Shown here one piece after another: positions 25,861-36,129 of a stretch of 64,000 bases of DNA; the stretch's first letter is position 1; every line of letters starts with the position of its first letter. The position numbers and the translations under genes were made by a program. The stretch spans positions 100,409-164,408 of the forward strand of contig JAGYXB010000448.1 in NCBI GenBank assembly GCA_022495005.1. Reading direction: 5' to 3'. Origin of the DNA: Rhyacophila brunnea (taxonomy: Eukaryota; Arthropoda; Insecta; Trichoptera; Rhyacophilidae). The notes under the pieces are model-generated. The model had not been told where the DNA came from, searched no databases, and saw only the letters and a program-made list of their open reading frames with translations.

Positions 25861-26465
25861 AGATGTTTGCAAATGAGTAGTCTTAAATGACAGAAAATCA
25901 CACATCGTCGTTGGTCTATTCAAACCTCCGATGTGACATGATTGAAATTTTACAGGAGGGTGAAAAAACTATGCTATAAGTACAAAAATAAAGATACTGA
26001 TCCACCCTTGCGACGTTGGTCCTCTACCGGCGTCCACTCTAGAACATTTAAAGGACCTAAGCAATTCACATGATCCTAAATAGTCACTTGGGTGTACGAA
26101 CCGTATATCCTTATTCCTTGATTAGTTAAAATGATTACCTTCTCGACATTAGAATAAAGAATATTTATATGTAATACTCGGAAGGCTTAAATATTAAGAA
26201 TTTGTTCTTGTATGCAATGCATACACGAGCAAATTTTACGGGGAGAGTCGTAAGCGTTGTCACGCGATGTAAAATAAAAAACCCGAACAACTTGCGACTA
26301 GTCGCTGGCGAGCAGGTTAAATCATCAATAGCCTTCCATCGGGAGAAGTCGAAAAATTTCATAAGTACCCCATAACACACGCCCGGCAGCGTAATAAATA
26401 AAAATAATAACTTTTATACTAAAATCGCGTCGCCTCTCTCTGCATTTATTATAAGAATACTCTAG

Positions 26466-26492
26466 TAATATATATATATATATATATATATA
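26466..26492. repeat. (TA)n microsatellite
   Basis: About 13 uninterrupted TA dinucleotides in the 3' flank of copy B; the corresponding site in unit A (about 18810) has no such run. Confidence 0.9.
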
Positions 26493-26903
26493 AACAAAAC
26501 AAGGAACACAATATAACTGCGCTCGTGCACAAAAAAAATCACCTCTTTAATTATTGTGCCATACTGTGTAACTATTTCAACCCCGATAACACTCACTCAT
26601 AATACAGATATTTTTATATTTTTTTACTATAATCTTTAATAACCACACTGCTGAGCTAACGACGTAAAGTGTTTGTGTATTAGTAGACTTCTATTTTTTT
26701 TTGTTAGCCTCTGATTAGCTTCATTCATCCAAATAATAAAAGTCATTGATTTTCTAATGTGTATTTTGGTAATAAAATTAAAGTTGTTACATTAGAGATA
26801 ATGTTTGTTCTTTTTTTTTTTTTTTTTTTTTGTGATTTTACCGAGGCTTTGACTGCGACTCGCTGTCATATCGCCTCTTCTCTTCTAGAAGGGAATCCTT
26901 CGA

Positions 26904-27218
26904 TCAGGTCCTCACTCCTATTCTGTTAAATGGCTTTATAATTATTTTGTCTAGCTCTTCCGTCTTTCTTTCTTTCTTCTTTAGACGCCAGTGTTTTATG
27001 CACCAGAATCGCTCTCCTCCGTATCCATCCCTTCTGTATTTTCGATACATCGTGTAATCATTGAATTTCAGATAGTCTAATTCAGACCTCAGCCAAGTCT
27101 CTGAGATTAATGCTATTGAAATTTTTTGTCTTATTAAGTAGAGTTCTATATCATCCTTTTTTTGCTTCATACTTCTGGCATTCCATTGTAAAATCCTAAT
27201 TTGTTTTTTATTATCCAT
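26904..27218 (-). pseudogene. Truncated LINE ORF2: endonuclease N-terminus fused to C-terminal remnant
   Basis: Begins MDNKKQIRILQWNARSMKQK, followed by ALISETWLRS and a YRKYRRDGYGG segment: the start of an APE-type endonuclease, including the catalytic N of QWNARS and the E of ISETWL. Right after GYGG the frame continues into RFWCIKHWRLKKKERKTEEL, which looks like the end of ORF2, ending at 26904. The reverse transcriptase and the rest of the endonuclease are missing, so it has no enzyme activity. It starts 82 nt after the ORF1 stop. Confidence 0.75.
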
Positions 27219-27299
27219 TTTGCTCCAGAACCTCCCCTAGAATTTCCTTTAAGTGTCCTTCTTTGAATTGTTTGCATACCCAGTCCACTGCTTTAATTA

Positions 27300-28523
27300 T
27301 TAGTTGTTTAATGATCTGCTGCCAGTCTCCCCTTTCAGCAAGACTTTCATAATTTCTCCCATCGCGTTAACCTCTGTCTTCCCCTTTGAATTTTTCTTAT
27401 TTTTTGTAGGCTTTACGCTACTACCTGTAGATATTATTGTTGAGCCTGAAGCTTCTACCACCGCTTCTTCTTTCTTTTTGTTTTCCTTAGTTTTTTGAAT
27501 TGTTTCGCTTTCATCTCTTCCTACGATTTTTTTTTGTTTTAATATGTCAGCATAGCTATTATTTAACATATTTTTTTTTGCTTCCTTGAAAGGTATGTTC
27601 ATTTTTTTCATTGCTTCTTTGCAATTCTTTTCCTCTTGCCACTTTGGGCATTTTTGGCTGTTTGCCGCGTGGTTACCTTTGCAATTGATGCACGTAATTT
27701 CCTCATTTTTTTCGCAGGTTTTGTGGTTTTCACCACACTTAGGGCACGTTTCTACTGTACGTCCGCAATTGTTCGCGATATGCCCATATCGCCAGCATTT
27801 GTAGCATTGCATAACCCTGAATACATACGGTTCTACAGCAAAAGAGACTCCATATATGTAAATTGTTCTCGGCAATATTTTCTCCCCAAATTTAATACTG
27901 ACTGACGAGGTCTTTGTCAGCTCTCCTGTATCACCTTTTCTTGTCAACCTCTTAAGGTTGATTACTTTTGCATCACTTTTGATTTCCATTTGCAGTTCTT
28001 GGAGGTCCATATCAATATCGACTTTTCTTATTACTCCATAAGAGCAGGAGTCATTCTCTTTGGTCACAAAACCGAGATCTTTGAGCTCTCCAGCTTGTTT
28101 CACTTTATCTGCTTCTTTTTCGTCTTCTACTTGGATGTAGGTCTTTAAATTTTTATTGTAAATTTTCTGTACTTTTACTCCTGCCTTATGCAGCATCTGC
28201 GCTATTTTCAATTTTAATGGAATTTTACTTCCCGTCGCTATCATGACGATGTTTTGGTTTCCCTTTGGAGTGACCCCAGAGTCTCTTCTGGGTTTTTTTC
28301 CAGAGGTCACCGTTTGCCATTCTTCTTCTTTTTCTCCAACCACTTCCTCTTCATCATCGTTTCTTTTCTTCTTCGTTTTTTTGGTTTCATTCACTTCCAT
28401 CGTGGTGTTTTCCATTTTATTGCTTTTGCCGTTCACGCGGTCTTGGAATTCGCGCAACAGTGTGAACAAAAAACAGTGTGGACAACCCCTCGCTTCACAG
28501 CGTTTGACGCACTCCCCGCACAA
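27300..28523 (-). CDS. LINE ORF1 (gag-like nucleic-acid-binding protein), 407 aa
   Basis: One uninterrupted frame. The first residues MCGECVKRCEARGCPHC could be leader; a second start MENTTMEVNETKK lies 36 codons in and may be the true one. A basic, Lys/Glu-rich N-terminal region (KKTKKKRNDDEEE) is followed by an RRM-like middle (GSKIPLKLKIAQMLHKAGVK) and three zinc knuckles: CYKCWRYGHIANNC (C-X2-C-X4-H-X4-C), CPKCGENHKTC and CINCKGNHAANSQKC, as in Jockey/I-group ORF1 proteins that coat the LINE RNA. The C-terminus is Lys-rich. It is intact although ORF2 is destroyed. Confidence 0.85.
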   Translation of the reverse strand: MCGECVKRCEARGCPHCFLFTLLREFQDRVNGKSNKMENTTMEVNETKKTKKKRNDDEEEVVGEKEEEWQTVTSGKKPRRDSGVTPKGNQNIVMIATGSKIPLKLKIAQMLHKAGVKVQKIYNKNLKTYIQVEDEKEADKVKQAGELKDLGFVTKENDSCSYGVIRKVDIDMDLQELQMEIKSDAKVINLKRLTRKGDTGELTKTSSVSIKFGEKILPRTIYIYGVSFAVEPYVFRVMQCYKCWRYGHIANNCGRTVETCPKCGENHKTCEKNEEITCINCKGNHAANSQKCPKWQEEKNCKEAMKKMNIPFKEAKKNMLNNSYADILKQKKIVGRDESETIQKTKENKKKEEAVVEASGSTIISTGSSVKPTKNKKNSKGKTEVNAMGEIMKVLLKGETGSRSLNN

Positions 28524-29194
28524 AGTGCACTATCCGTGCAACAATAAATATTTTTCACTTTTTCTCAAGCACTGGCACTGATTGTCAAAATCACATGGGA
28601 CCACACATGTTGAGTTTATTGTCAAATTCATTTACAAACAATATTATTTTTGTTGTATCCCGTATTTATAACCGTTCGCGAGTAACCAGGCGAATAGCGT
28701 CCCGAATACGCAAGCGAAGTTGTACAACCTCACTCCACCGCTGTTGGCTTCCGACTGAATGTTTGTTCTTAAAAATAACACATTTACATAGTAAAGGGTA
28801 ATTCATTGAATAATCTGTTGTAATCTTTAATTAAAATTGATGTTTTTTATGATTAGGTATCTGTGAATTTTCAAAATCAAAAGAATTTAAATTTAATGTA
28901 GGTATTTAAAAAATAATTTCACCTGTTAATCTTAAATTGAAATCAATTTAATAAGTCTTAGCAACAAAAAAACATAACTATCAATTATTAAGTAATTGTT
29001 TTCTTCTATCTTGCTGGGGTTAGGCATCATAAAAGGGATGGTGGTCTTTTTCAATAAGTGATTTCATTTCCTGTAGGTGTTTGAATTCTTCGTCGAAGAT
29101 TAGGAGCTGGAATTTATATAGACTCACTGTGATGTTCTGGTTTTAATATTGTAATTATTGGAATCTCCTATCGGAATAAATTGACACTAAGTAC

Positions 29195-30066
29195 TGTCAC
29201 CAGATGGGAAAAAAACCCCTGGTCCGCAGTTTCAAATCACATATCCACAACCTAATCATACGCCCTTGAATTAGGATTTGACTCCCCTGATTTACGAAAT
29301 ATCATCGCAACGCACTTCGACAGGCGAAAGCGGGGCCGTGTACCTGATCATTTTTCTAAGAAATTTCAGGCGACCTTGAATACTGACCGCCGAGGCAGAG
29401 TTAAACATTTCTCGAATAACCCGCGCCCCTCTGCCCCTCTCCTGAGTGGGACGGACCCCCGCCAAAAATAAAAGATGCTTTTAAAAAAAATAAAGTTAGT
29501 TGAGATTTACCCTACAATGAAGTGACAACACAAAACCAGTGTTACGTCGGCGCGTAGCGTCGCCCGCGGGAACCGTATAATCAACCGTGTTTCTAACCAT
29601 TTTTAAATCAATCGTCAATAACCCGTAATCGTTGTAATACCAATCGGTGACTCGCGCAAAAACCCAACGAAAGTTAATCAATTCCCTAGTGAGTGAAAAA
29701 GTGAATCTCTTTCCCCGTTATTGTGTTATTAATAATCCCTATAACCGCCTCAAAACCACGCGTCGCGTCCTCGACAAAAACGTTTTCGCGCCCGTTTGGC
29801 CAATGTGTTCAAACACGTGCTCCCACATAGTGACTGTGCCATAGCTAAATCTAAGACTCCTTTAAGTGTAATTAATGATGTAATCCAACCAATGTCTGGA
29901 AAGTTAATGTAATTAAACGTCCCTGCGCAGGGAAATTGTCAAATCAAAGACGTGTTTTATCTTGAATTATATGTCCTGATGTCCACACAACCCTCAATCA
30001 AGGTGATACTCGTGAAGAACGCTGCCAGCATACATGTGAGTTCCCCACCCATTCTTCTCGGTATCA
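29195..30066. mobile_element. Solo LTR (872 bp), unit B only
   Basis: TG...CA termini (TGTCACCAGATGG...GGTATCA) and a 4-bp direct repeat GTAC (29191-29194, 30067-30070). Same family as 57368-58135: both start TGT(C/T)ACCAGA and end near ACATGTGAGTTC...GGTAT(C/T)A. It interrupts sequence that is continuous in unit A at about 19590-19620. Confidence 0.75.
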
Positions 30067-31128
30067 GTACCTATGTCTTTTTTCCTGTCAAAATTATGTA
30101 ACATATTATTATAGTCGAGTAGAATTGTGTGTGTATAAAAACATGAATTGCTATTTTAATAATTGACTATCGATGTCATACTTTCTATAATTTGGGGCCT
30201 TCGTCACATAATATGTAGATATTATCTGAGGTCCTCTTTACTTCACAAAAAGTATCCTAATAAAAAATAGCAATTATTTTTTTAAAATTGGTATCCGATA
30301 AATTTCATAATATTGTTGTACCTACCCATTGAAATGTTGTTTTCAATCCCATTTAAATAAATGCTCTTCATTTAAATCAGATAGCTACATAAAATGTATA
30401 TTTTAATGACCAAAGTAAACATAATATATTTATAATTCTATACTTAGTTAATTGTGGTTTTGTAACTTACCGAGCACTCCTAGGTTTTTATTACGATATT
30501 CAAAAATATCCTTTCCAATCGATATTACTGTAAATGATACCAATCAATGTTAATTTCACAAAGAAGAATTAAAAAATGATTCTAAATGTAATTTCCGTTA
30601 TAAATCAAATTGTTGGTAGTCGTAAATCACTAAAAATAGCTTTCACCTGAAAATAATATTGAGTCGGGAAATGCAATTAAAATGCCACAGTAAACGTGGG
30701 CCTTCTTTTGTTTATGAAGTACACAATAGTTGTAGCAAATGTTTTACAGTGTTTTCAGTTATATTCAAACTTTCTCGTTGGACAAACCGGTATAATATTT
30801 TTTAGTAGGAACAATGAACAATATATTTTATTCTTATATTTTCATTTTATACCAATAATTATAAAGTAGGTATCAATGCAAATAAATAATTACAGTGAAC
30901 ATATTGCATTTATAGGTACCTATTATAATATTATAGTAACACTATGTATGTCCATAAAATCGGTGATTTGTAGTTAGGTACAAGAAATTCATGTTAGGAT
31001 AACTGAGTCATTTTGCTTCTAATTTCATAAGTAGGTACTTAGTTACATAATATTATATAAATAAATACTATCATAATCGATATGATGTTAGAAGGCATAC
31101 ACATAATAATGTACAAAATATTTTTTCT

Positions 31129-31717
31129 CAGTAGTGCAGCGTGGAGGTAGGCTGTTAAGATCCAACATAAATAATGCATATTAATGTTGTTTGTGAGTCA
31201 CACGTTCTTGTTTTAATTCAAATAATACTAGGAACAATAGTTTACATACGGTTTTGGATATTTTCTTAAATTCAACTAAACCTTGCCGAAACCAAACCAT
31301 AATATCTTTGGTACCTACGCTTCGGGCTATCCGACAATTTTTTGCACACTTTTTCATTCACACTTATTTCTTTTCGTGCAATAGAAAATACCTATAACAC
31401 GTCATGTTGTTAATTCATGAAGTCACCTTAACCCAATAATCTAATAAAAATATCATTCCATCTATAAAATATCAAAAATGGTTTATGATTTAAAGAAATT
31501 TTTTATAGATAGACCAGTATTATTTTACTAATATAGATATTGAATATCTGTTAAGGCTAGGCTTGCGCAGGGCTTAATTGAATTTTTAAAACTAACCAGA
31601 TCCATTTGTAAATAAGTGTAGTTTTTGTTCAATTAAAACAAATACGTGTGACTGACAAAGTGTAGTGTGCACTATTTTTTTTGGATCTCAACAGCTTACC
31701 TCCACCCTTCGCCACTG
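31129..31717. mobile_element. hAT-type MITE, copy in unit B
   Basis: Left end cagtagtgcagcgtggaggt then aggctgttaagatcc; right end ggatctcaacagcttacctc then cacccttcgccactg. The inverted repeats match those of the intact copy at 58243-58825. The right flank matches the unit A copy. The 8-bp duplication is no longer clear. Confidence 0.8.
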
Positions 31718-32296
31718 CAATATTTCTCTATACCCATGTCCGTAATATTAGTTTATTTTATGTAGGTTTATCATTTTAAATGGACATCGTCCGTACATAA
31801 TGGTATTGACTATTTTTTTTTTTTTTTTTTAATATTTAATGGGAAGATATTCATGTTATTAGGTACTAAGTTTAAGTAGCTATTTCTATATATACCTTAT
31901 GATTTTCCTCGATTTGCCGCAGTTCGATTAACTTCCGCCCCAAGCGACGCTTAATCTGCCTACCCCCACGGGACGTCACTGAGTACGCGCCATAACTGAA
32001 TCCATCTTCATATTTTCAACACCTGAGTGCTCTCATAGCATCAGTTCTAAAAATGAAATAAAATATAAAATGAAATGAAAAATGTTCATCTCTCAGTTAA
32101 AAAATGGGGATTCGAGTCAATTTTCACACTTGAAAGAGCAGAATGAATGTGCTACGGATAATAGAAATTTGATCAAATATATTGATAAAATCAAGATATT
32201 GCAAGGGTAATTTGTAAGTCGTTTTCACGATTTTGCTACTGCATGCTCGCATATTTATAAACCCATTTTCAATTAGTGAAAAAAGCCTAGTAACAC

Positions 32297-32895
32297 ACAA
32301 CTCAAGAACTGATTGATTTAAAAACAAATTTATTATTGAAAATGAAATTTTATACTTTTTACTTTTCTAGAATAAACTTTTTAAGACCAAAATGCTTCTG
32401 ACATAATTAATTTCTGGCGTTCATTATCATGTAAACATTTCCTAGAGCTAATAAAATTTGCAAAAAGTTATATAATGTCACTTTGGATCGACTGATCAAC
32501 ATACAGACAGTGAACAAGCAGCTAATGTCACCAAAATTGAGCCGCGTAAGTACACTTTACCACAGAATACGCTGGATCGTATTTCAGCGTATCAGCACGC
32601 AATTCCATTGAACACAGCCAATATTATTCTATTTACGTCGGTATAGTGGCAGAAGACGATAAGTCAAAAATTGGCTGTTTTGAGTTATGAATGCAGAATG
32701 ATAAAGTCGACACGCTCTATCGTCTGAAAACAAGCTCCGCCATAGTCCATGTAGTTGTGATGAAATTTAAAGAATACAATACGTATTAAGTCACTCTCTT
32801 TCATACTTCGTAGTGGCAAGTAACAATAAGTAACTAAACGCTTTTTGCTATACAGATTTTGTATTTTTATCTGTGCACAAAGACGATAAGATGAC
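32297..32895. other. Sequence downstream of the duplication, no gene seen
   Basis: Unique sequence between unit B and the nested elements. No open frame with support and no terminal repeats were noticed. Confidence 0.4.
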
Positions 32896-33701
32896 TTAGG
32901 CCTACCGCGCATGAACGATTAACTATCGTACGGTCAACAATCGAGGAGTTGTAACCATCGTATTGCATTGCAACCCCGCGCATGGACGATCGATCGAACG
33001 GCCGAATTGAAAATCTGTGTTCAGACACAAAATTTGACACCGATTCGAACCGGCCGGTGGCCCATTGGCAATGCTTTCAAATGAGAGCGCGCGCATGGAC
33101 TATTGTTTCGCCGGCCGAGTGCACTCACACAAGCGCACCAAGTGACGCGTATGGTATGAAGCGCACACATACTATTACATCGAACCGCTATGAAACCACA
33201 TGGCACATGACGGCTTCATCGATGCGCATCGGCATCATTTCATTATTCATTATTCGTCGTTCCTGCACGTGTTTACTGGCTGCTGTCATGTTATTTTATA
33301 ACATAACACACTAAGTCAAGGAAGTCTTTACGAGGGCAACACTACGCAAAAGTACGACCGGATCGCGCCTGCGCACGGGATAGTTTGTACGGAGTTCGTC
33401 ACACTATTTCCGGCGCTATAGGAGATAGCGGGCTTTTTACACGAAGGCGAAGCGGGAGTCGATCTCTCAGTCCTGATCGTTCGAAGGAAGCAGACGTCTT
33501 GGCCAGTTCCGAGCCTCGGACCCTGGGTACAGGGCTTTCGATTTCCTGACGTTTTGGAGACGTGGACGATGGTCATCCGAAGGAAGTCCCCCCCACGCCA
33601 GGAGATCGGAGGAACTCCACGGTCCCCACACGTTTGAAGACGCACTCCTCGATTCCGTCCTGGAAGGAATCGAGGGCAGCGAAAAGGCTGGAGAGCCTTT
33701 T

Positions 33702-35624
33702 CGTCGCTATAGGATTTGTTTCCCGAATAGACCAAATGTCAATTTTACAGTAGACGAAAAACAAATTTCATTATCGTATATTTTAATATCAGTAGATGTA
33801 TCAATCATTCTTTCTACACTGTATGATTGCAACATTATCTAAGAATAGATTCCAAGAATAATATACTGGTATAAATCAGTAAATGCACAGAAAATGCGTT
33901 TTATTTACAAGTACTCGTTGTGGATATTCCGGAAATTTTTAGCGCTCTCTCAGAATAATGGATATTCGGGACAAAACATGGACGTTCGGGACTTAAGACC
34001 GTAGCGTATTGCTGCACGGCCCACGGATTACTGAGTGGTTAAAAAGTACGCACCTCAAATGTTATATTTATTTACACGATAATTGGTAATGATTACTTTT
34101 ACTATTTAAATACCTAATGATCGTAATAACCCAAGTTCGTAGGTAATAATAACATGCGGCATTCGCTTTTTTCGGTTTTTTTCGTAATAAGTAATAAAAT
34201 AGTTTTTAATAATCTTTTTTTTTATTCAACGAATAATTCACAAGATTTAAGAATGTACCATTCTAATTATTGAACATACATAATTTTGAAAATCACTTCT
34301 GAGAAAATATATTATAACCAATAGAAAAAATCTTTTTGAAAAAAGTAAGACACCCGGCAGGAATCGTCCCTGCATCTCCTGGGTTTACGACCCAGTCCAC
34401 AAATTATCCACTATGCTACGAGGTGACATACTTATGACGACAAACTTTAACTATTGGCCTTTTAATACCTGCTCATCAGTATTCTTCAAAATCAAGCGAC
34501 TATCGGCGATCGGTTTTGGTTTATTAAATAAAAGTAGGTATCTACTACTTCAATTACTAACCGACGTCACGGATTTCTCCAATATTTTATGATGGTACTT
34601 ACTCGTACTTGCTAACAATTTTATATTTATACTTTTTCCAAAAAAAAAAAAAAACTATGTATATTATTATATCTATATATTTCTATAATTAACAATTAAA
34701 CTTATTACAAACCACCAAATAAATATTATATATTTACTATTGGAATGACAATACAAAATATTAGCATCTATAAATTAATTACCATTGGCTGCTAATATTA
34801 GGTAGGTACCAATATCCTAAGTATATAATATTCACCAAATAAATAGTTACTAACATACATATTAAATTAAATTAACTATCAGCGCATTCAAAAATAAATA
34901 ATAGCATCGCCTTTATTTTCATAGAAATACCTAGATTAAAAGTAAAATAAAGACAAACAATGTTTGATTAATAATAATTTGAAATAATAATTATTTTTTA
35001 CGTCATAGTAGTTGCCGGGTCACACTGTAGAATTCATATAACCGTTGGGATTTTGTGTCATTTATCAAAACAAAATGCAGTTATTTAGGTTAAAATACTC
35101 ACTTCCATAACTTTACTATAAGTTCAGGGCAAACTAGTGATGTATCAGCTATAAACGATCTCTTCAAATTAGATGAATTCACTATTAATACAATAGTAAC
35201 TTTATAAACAATATCAATAAGACGAAATTTGAAAGAGGATTCCAGACGGCCGAAAAATATAAAAGTGGGCGTGATTGTTTTAGAGCTAGACAGCGTGAAT
35301 GTGGGAGCGAGATGCACGGCGTCAGCGCGGTTTGATTGGCTAAAAGTCATATTCGGGAAATAAAAACTCAGCCAGAGATTTATTTCGACCGAAATTAACT
35401 TGGATATTCAGGTACGAATAGTTGGACATTCGGGAGAACAACACGGAGTAATTGTAACTTAACATGGCGTATTCGGGTTTTTCAAAAAAATATCTCTGTT
35501 CCTAGATAAAAAAAATATTTTTTTTATAAATGATTTCGGTAGAGTTCCATAAAAGAAATTGAACTGCATTAAAATGTCGATTTCGACAAAAATGGATATT
35601 CGGGAAACAAATCCTATAGCGACG
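33702..35624. mobile_element. 1.9-kb DNA transposon of unassigned superfamily in the 5' LTR
   Basis: Inverted repeats CGTCGCTATAGGATTTGTTT...AAACAAATCCTATAGCGACG extend about 28 bp (to cccgaata). The 3' LTR keeps the empty site (gccttttgtgtaatt near 41680), so the filled site shows a 4-bp duplication TTTT (33698-33701, 35625-35628). Several subterminal copies of a tattcggga word occur in both orientations (about 33960-33990, 35350-35440, 35590). A minus-strand open frame at 35350-35099 (MTFSQSNRADAVHLAPTFTL) is unrecognised. No transposase is visible, so it is non-autonomous. Confidence 0.82.
34200..34600 (-). mobile_element. tRNA-like SINE inside the DNA transposon
   Basis: On the minus strand 34427-34350 reads like a tRNA: A box TAGCATAGTGG, anticodon-arm stem CTGGG/CCCAG with loop TCGTAAA, and T-arm stem GCAGG/CCTGC around GACGATT. 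The acceptor stem has a mismatch and the D arm is abnormal, so it is not a normal tRNA gene. The flanks match the elements at 61070-61610, including the ttaagaatgta segment and ccgacgtcacggatttctcc. Hence a tRNA-derived repeat family. Confidence 0.6.
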
Positions 35625-36129
35625 TTTTGTGTAATTGGTATTTATTGTTCATTTATGTTACGGTCCACCGGAACTAGTCTTTGTTTCGAATTAGCTTTTG
35701 GGTTTTTGTTCTAATTTATCTAAATATTGTATCGCTTTAGGTGCTCGTGATTCACTTAAGTAATTATACATTTTTATACACTGTAGCCCGCAAGTTATCT
35801 TATTTATTAATATACAATTGTTGCAATTTCTCTACTTGCTTTTCATTTAATTATCCTTCACTATTGTCTCTATGCATCATCATAGAGTGGCGCTCAATCC
35901 GAGATATTTATATTTATTCCATCTTTATGTAATTTATTATTATACAGGAACATCCAACGAATGAGTATAGTAACCGGACAGGTAACTGAGGTCTTAGAGG
36001 TAAAAGTCAAACCACCCACGACCCTGCTTCATCCTATTTCCCCGAGTCTCATGCTTATCCCTATCCTACATTTCCCATCCATACCTATTCCTTACCCCCA
36101 TTAAAATCATTCCATGATATTGGCACCCA

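Larger units (their letters stand above)
26813..28757 (-). mobile_element. LINE deletion derivative keeping ORF1 (HAL1-like), with 13-bp target duplication
   Basis: Inserted on the minus strand: a T run at 26811-26831 is its poly-A tail, and a 13-bp direct repeat aatgtttgttctt flanks it (26800-26812 and 28758-28770). Unit A at about 19130-19150 shows the empty site. From the 5' end (28757) it has a short leader, ORF1 (28523-27300), then the beginning of ORF2 (27218 onward) joined to its far 3' end and 3' UTR by a large internal deletion removing most of the endonuclease and all of the reverse transcriptase. ORF1 with three zinc knuckles and an APE-type endonuclease start place it in the Jockey/I group of non-LTR elements. 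It must have been mobilised by another element's enzymes. Confidence 0.85.
22547..32296 (+). repeat. Tandem duplication unit B (zinc-finger locus)
   Basis: Second copy of the locus, directly following unit A. It lacks the 10.4-kb block containing the Harbinger element but has two insertions of its own: the LINE at 26813-28757 and the solo LTR at 29195-30066. Its zinc-finger gene keeps the start codon that copy A lost. Confidence 0.85.

Noticed and set aside
27304..28581. Plus-strand frames over the LINE
   Set aside because: Antisense shadows of the ORF1 protein, rich in Phe and Ser from reversed Lys/Glu codons.
34350..34427. A functional tRNA gene on the minus strand
   Set aside because: Acceptor and D arms are defective, base 33 of the anticodon loop is not T, and related copies occur at 61 kb, so a tRNA-derived repeat is more likely.
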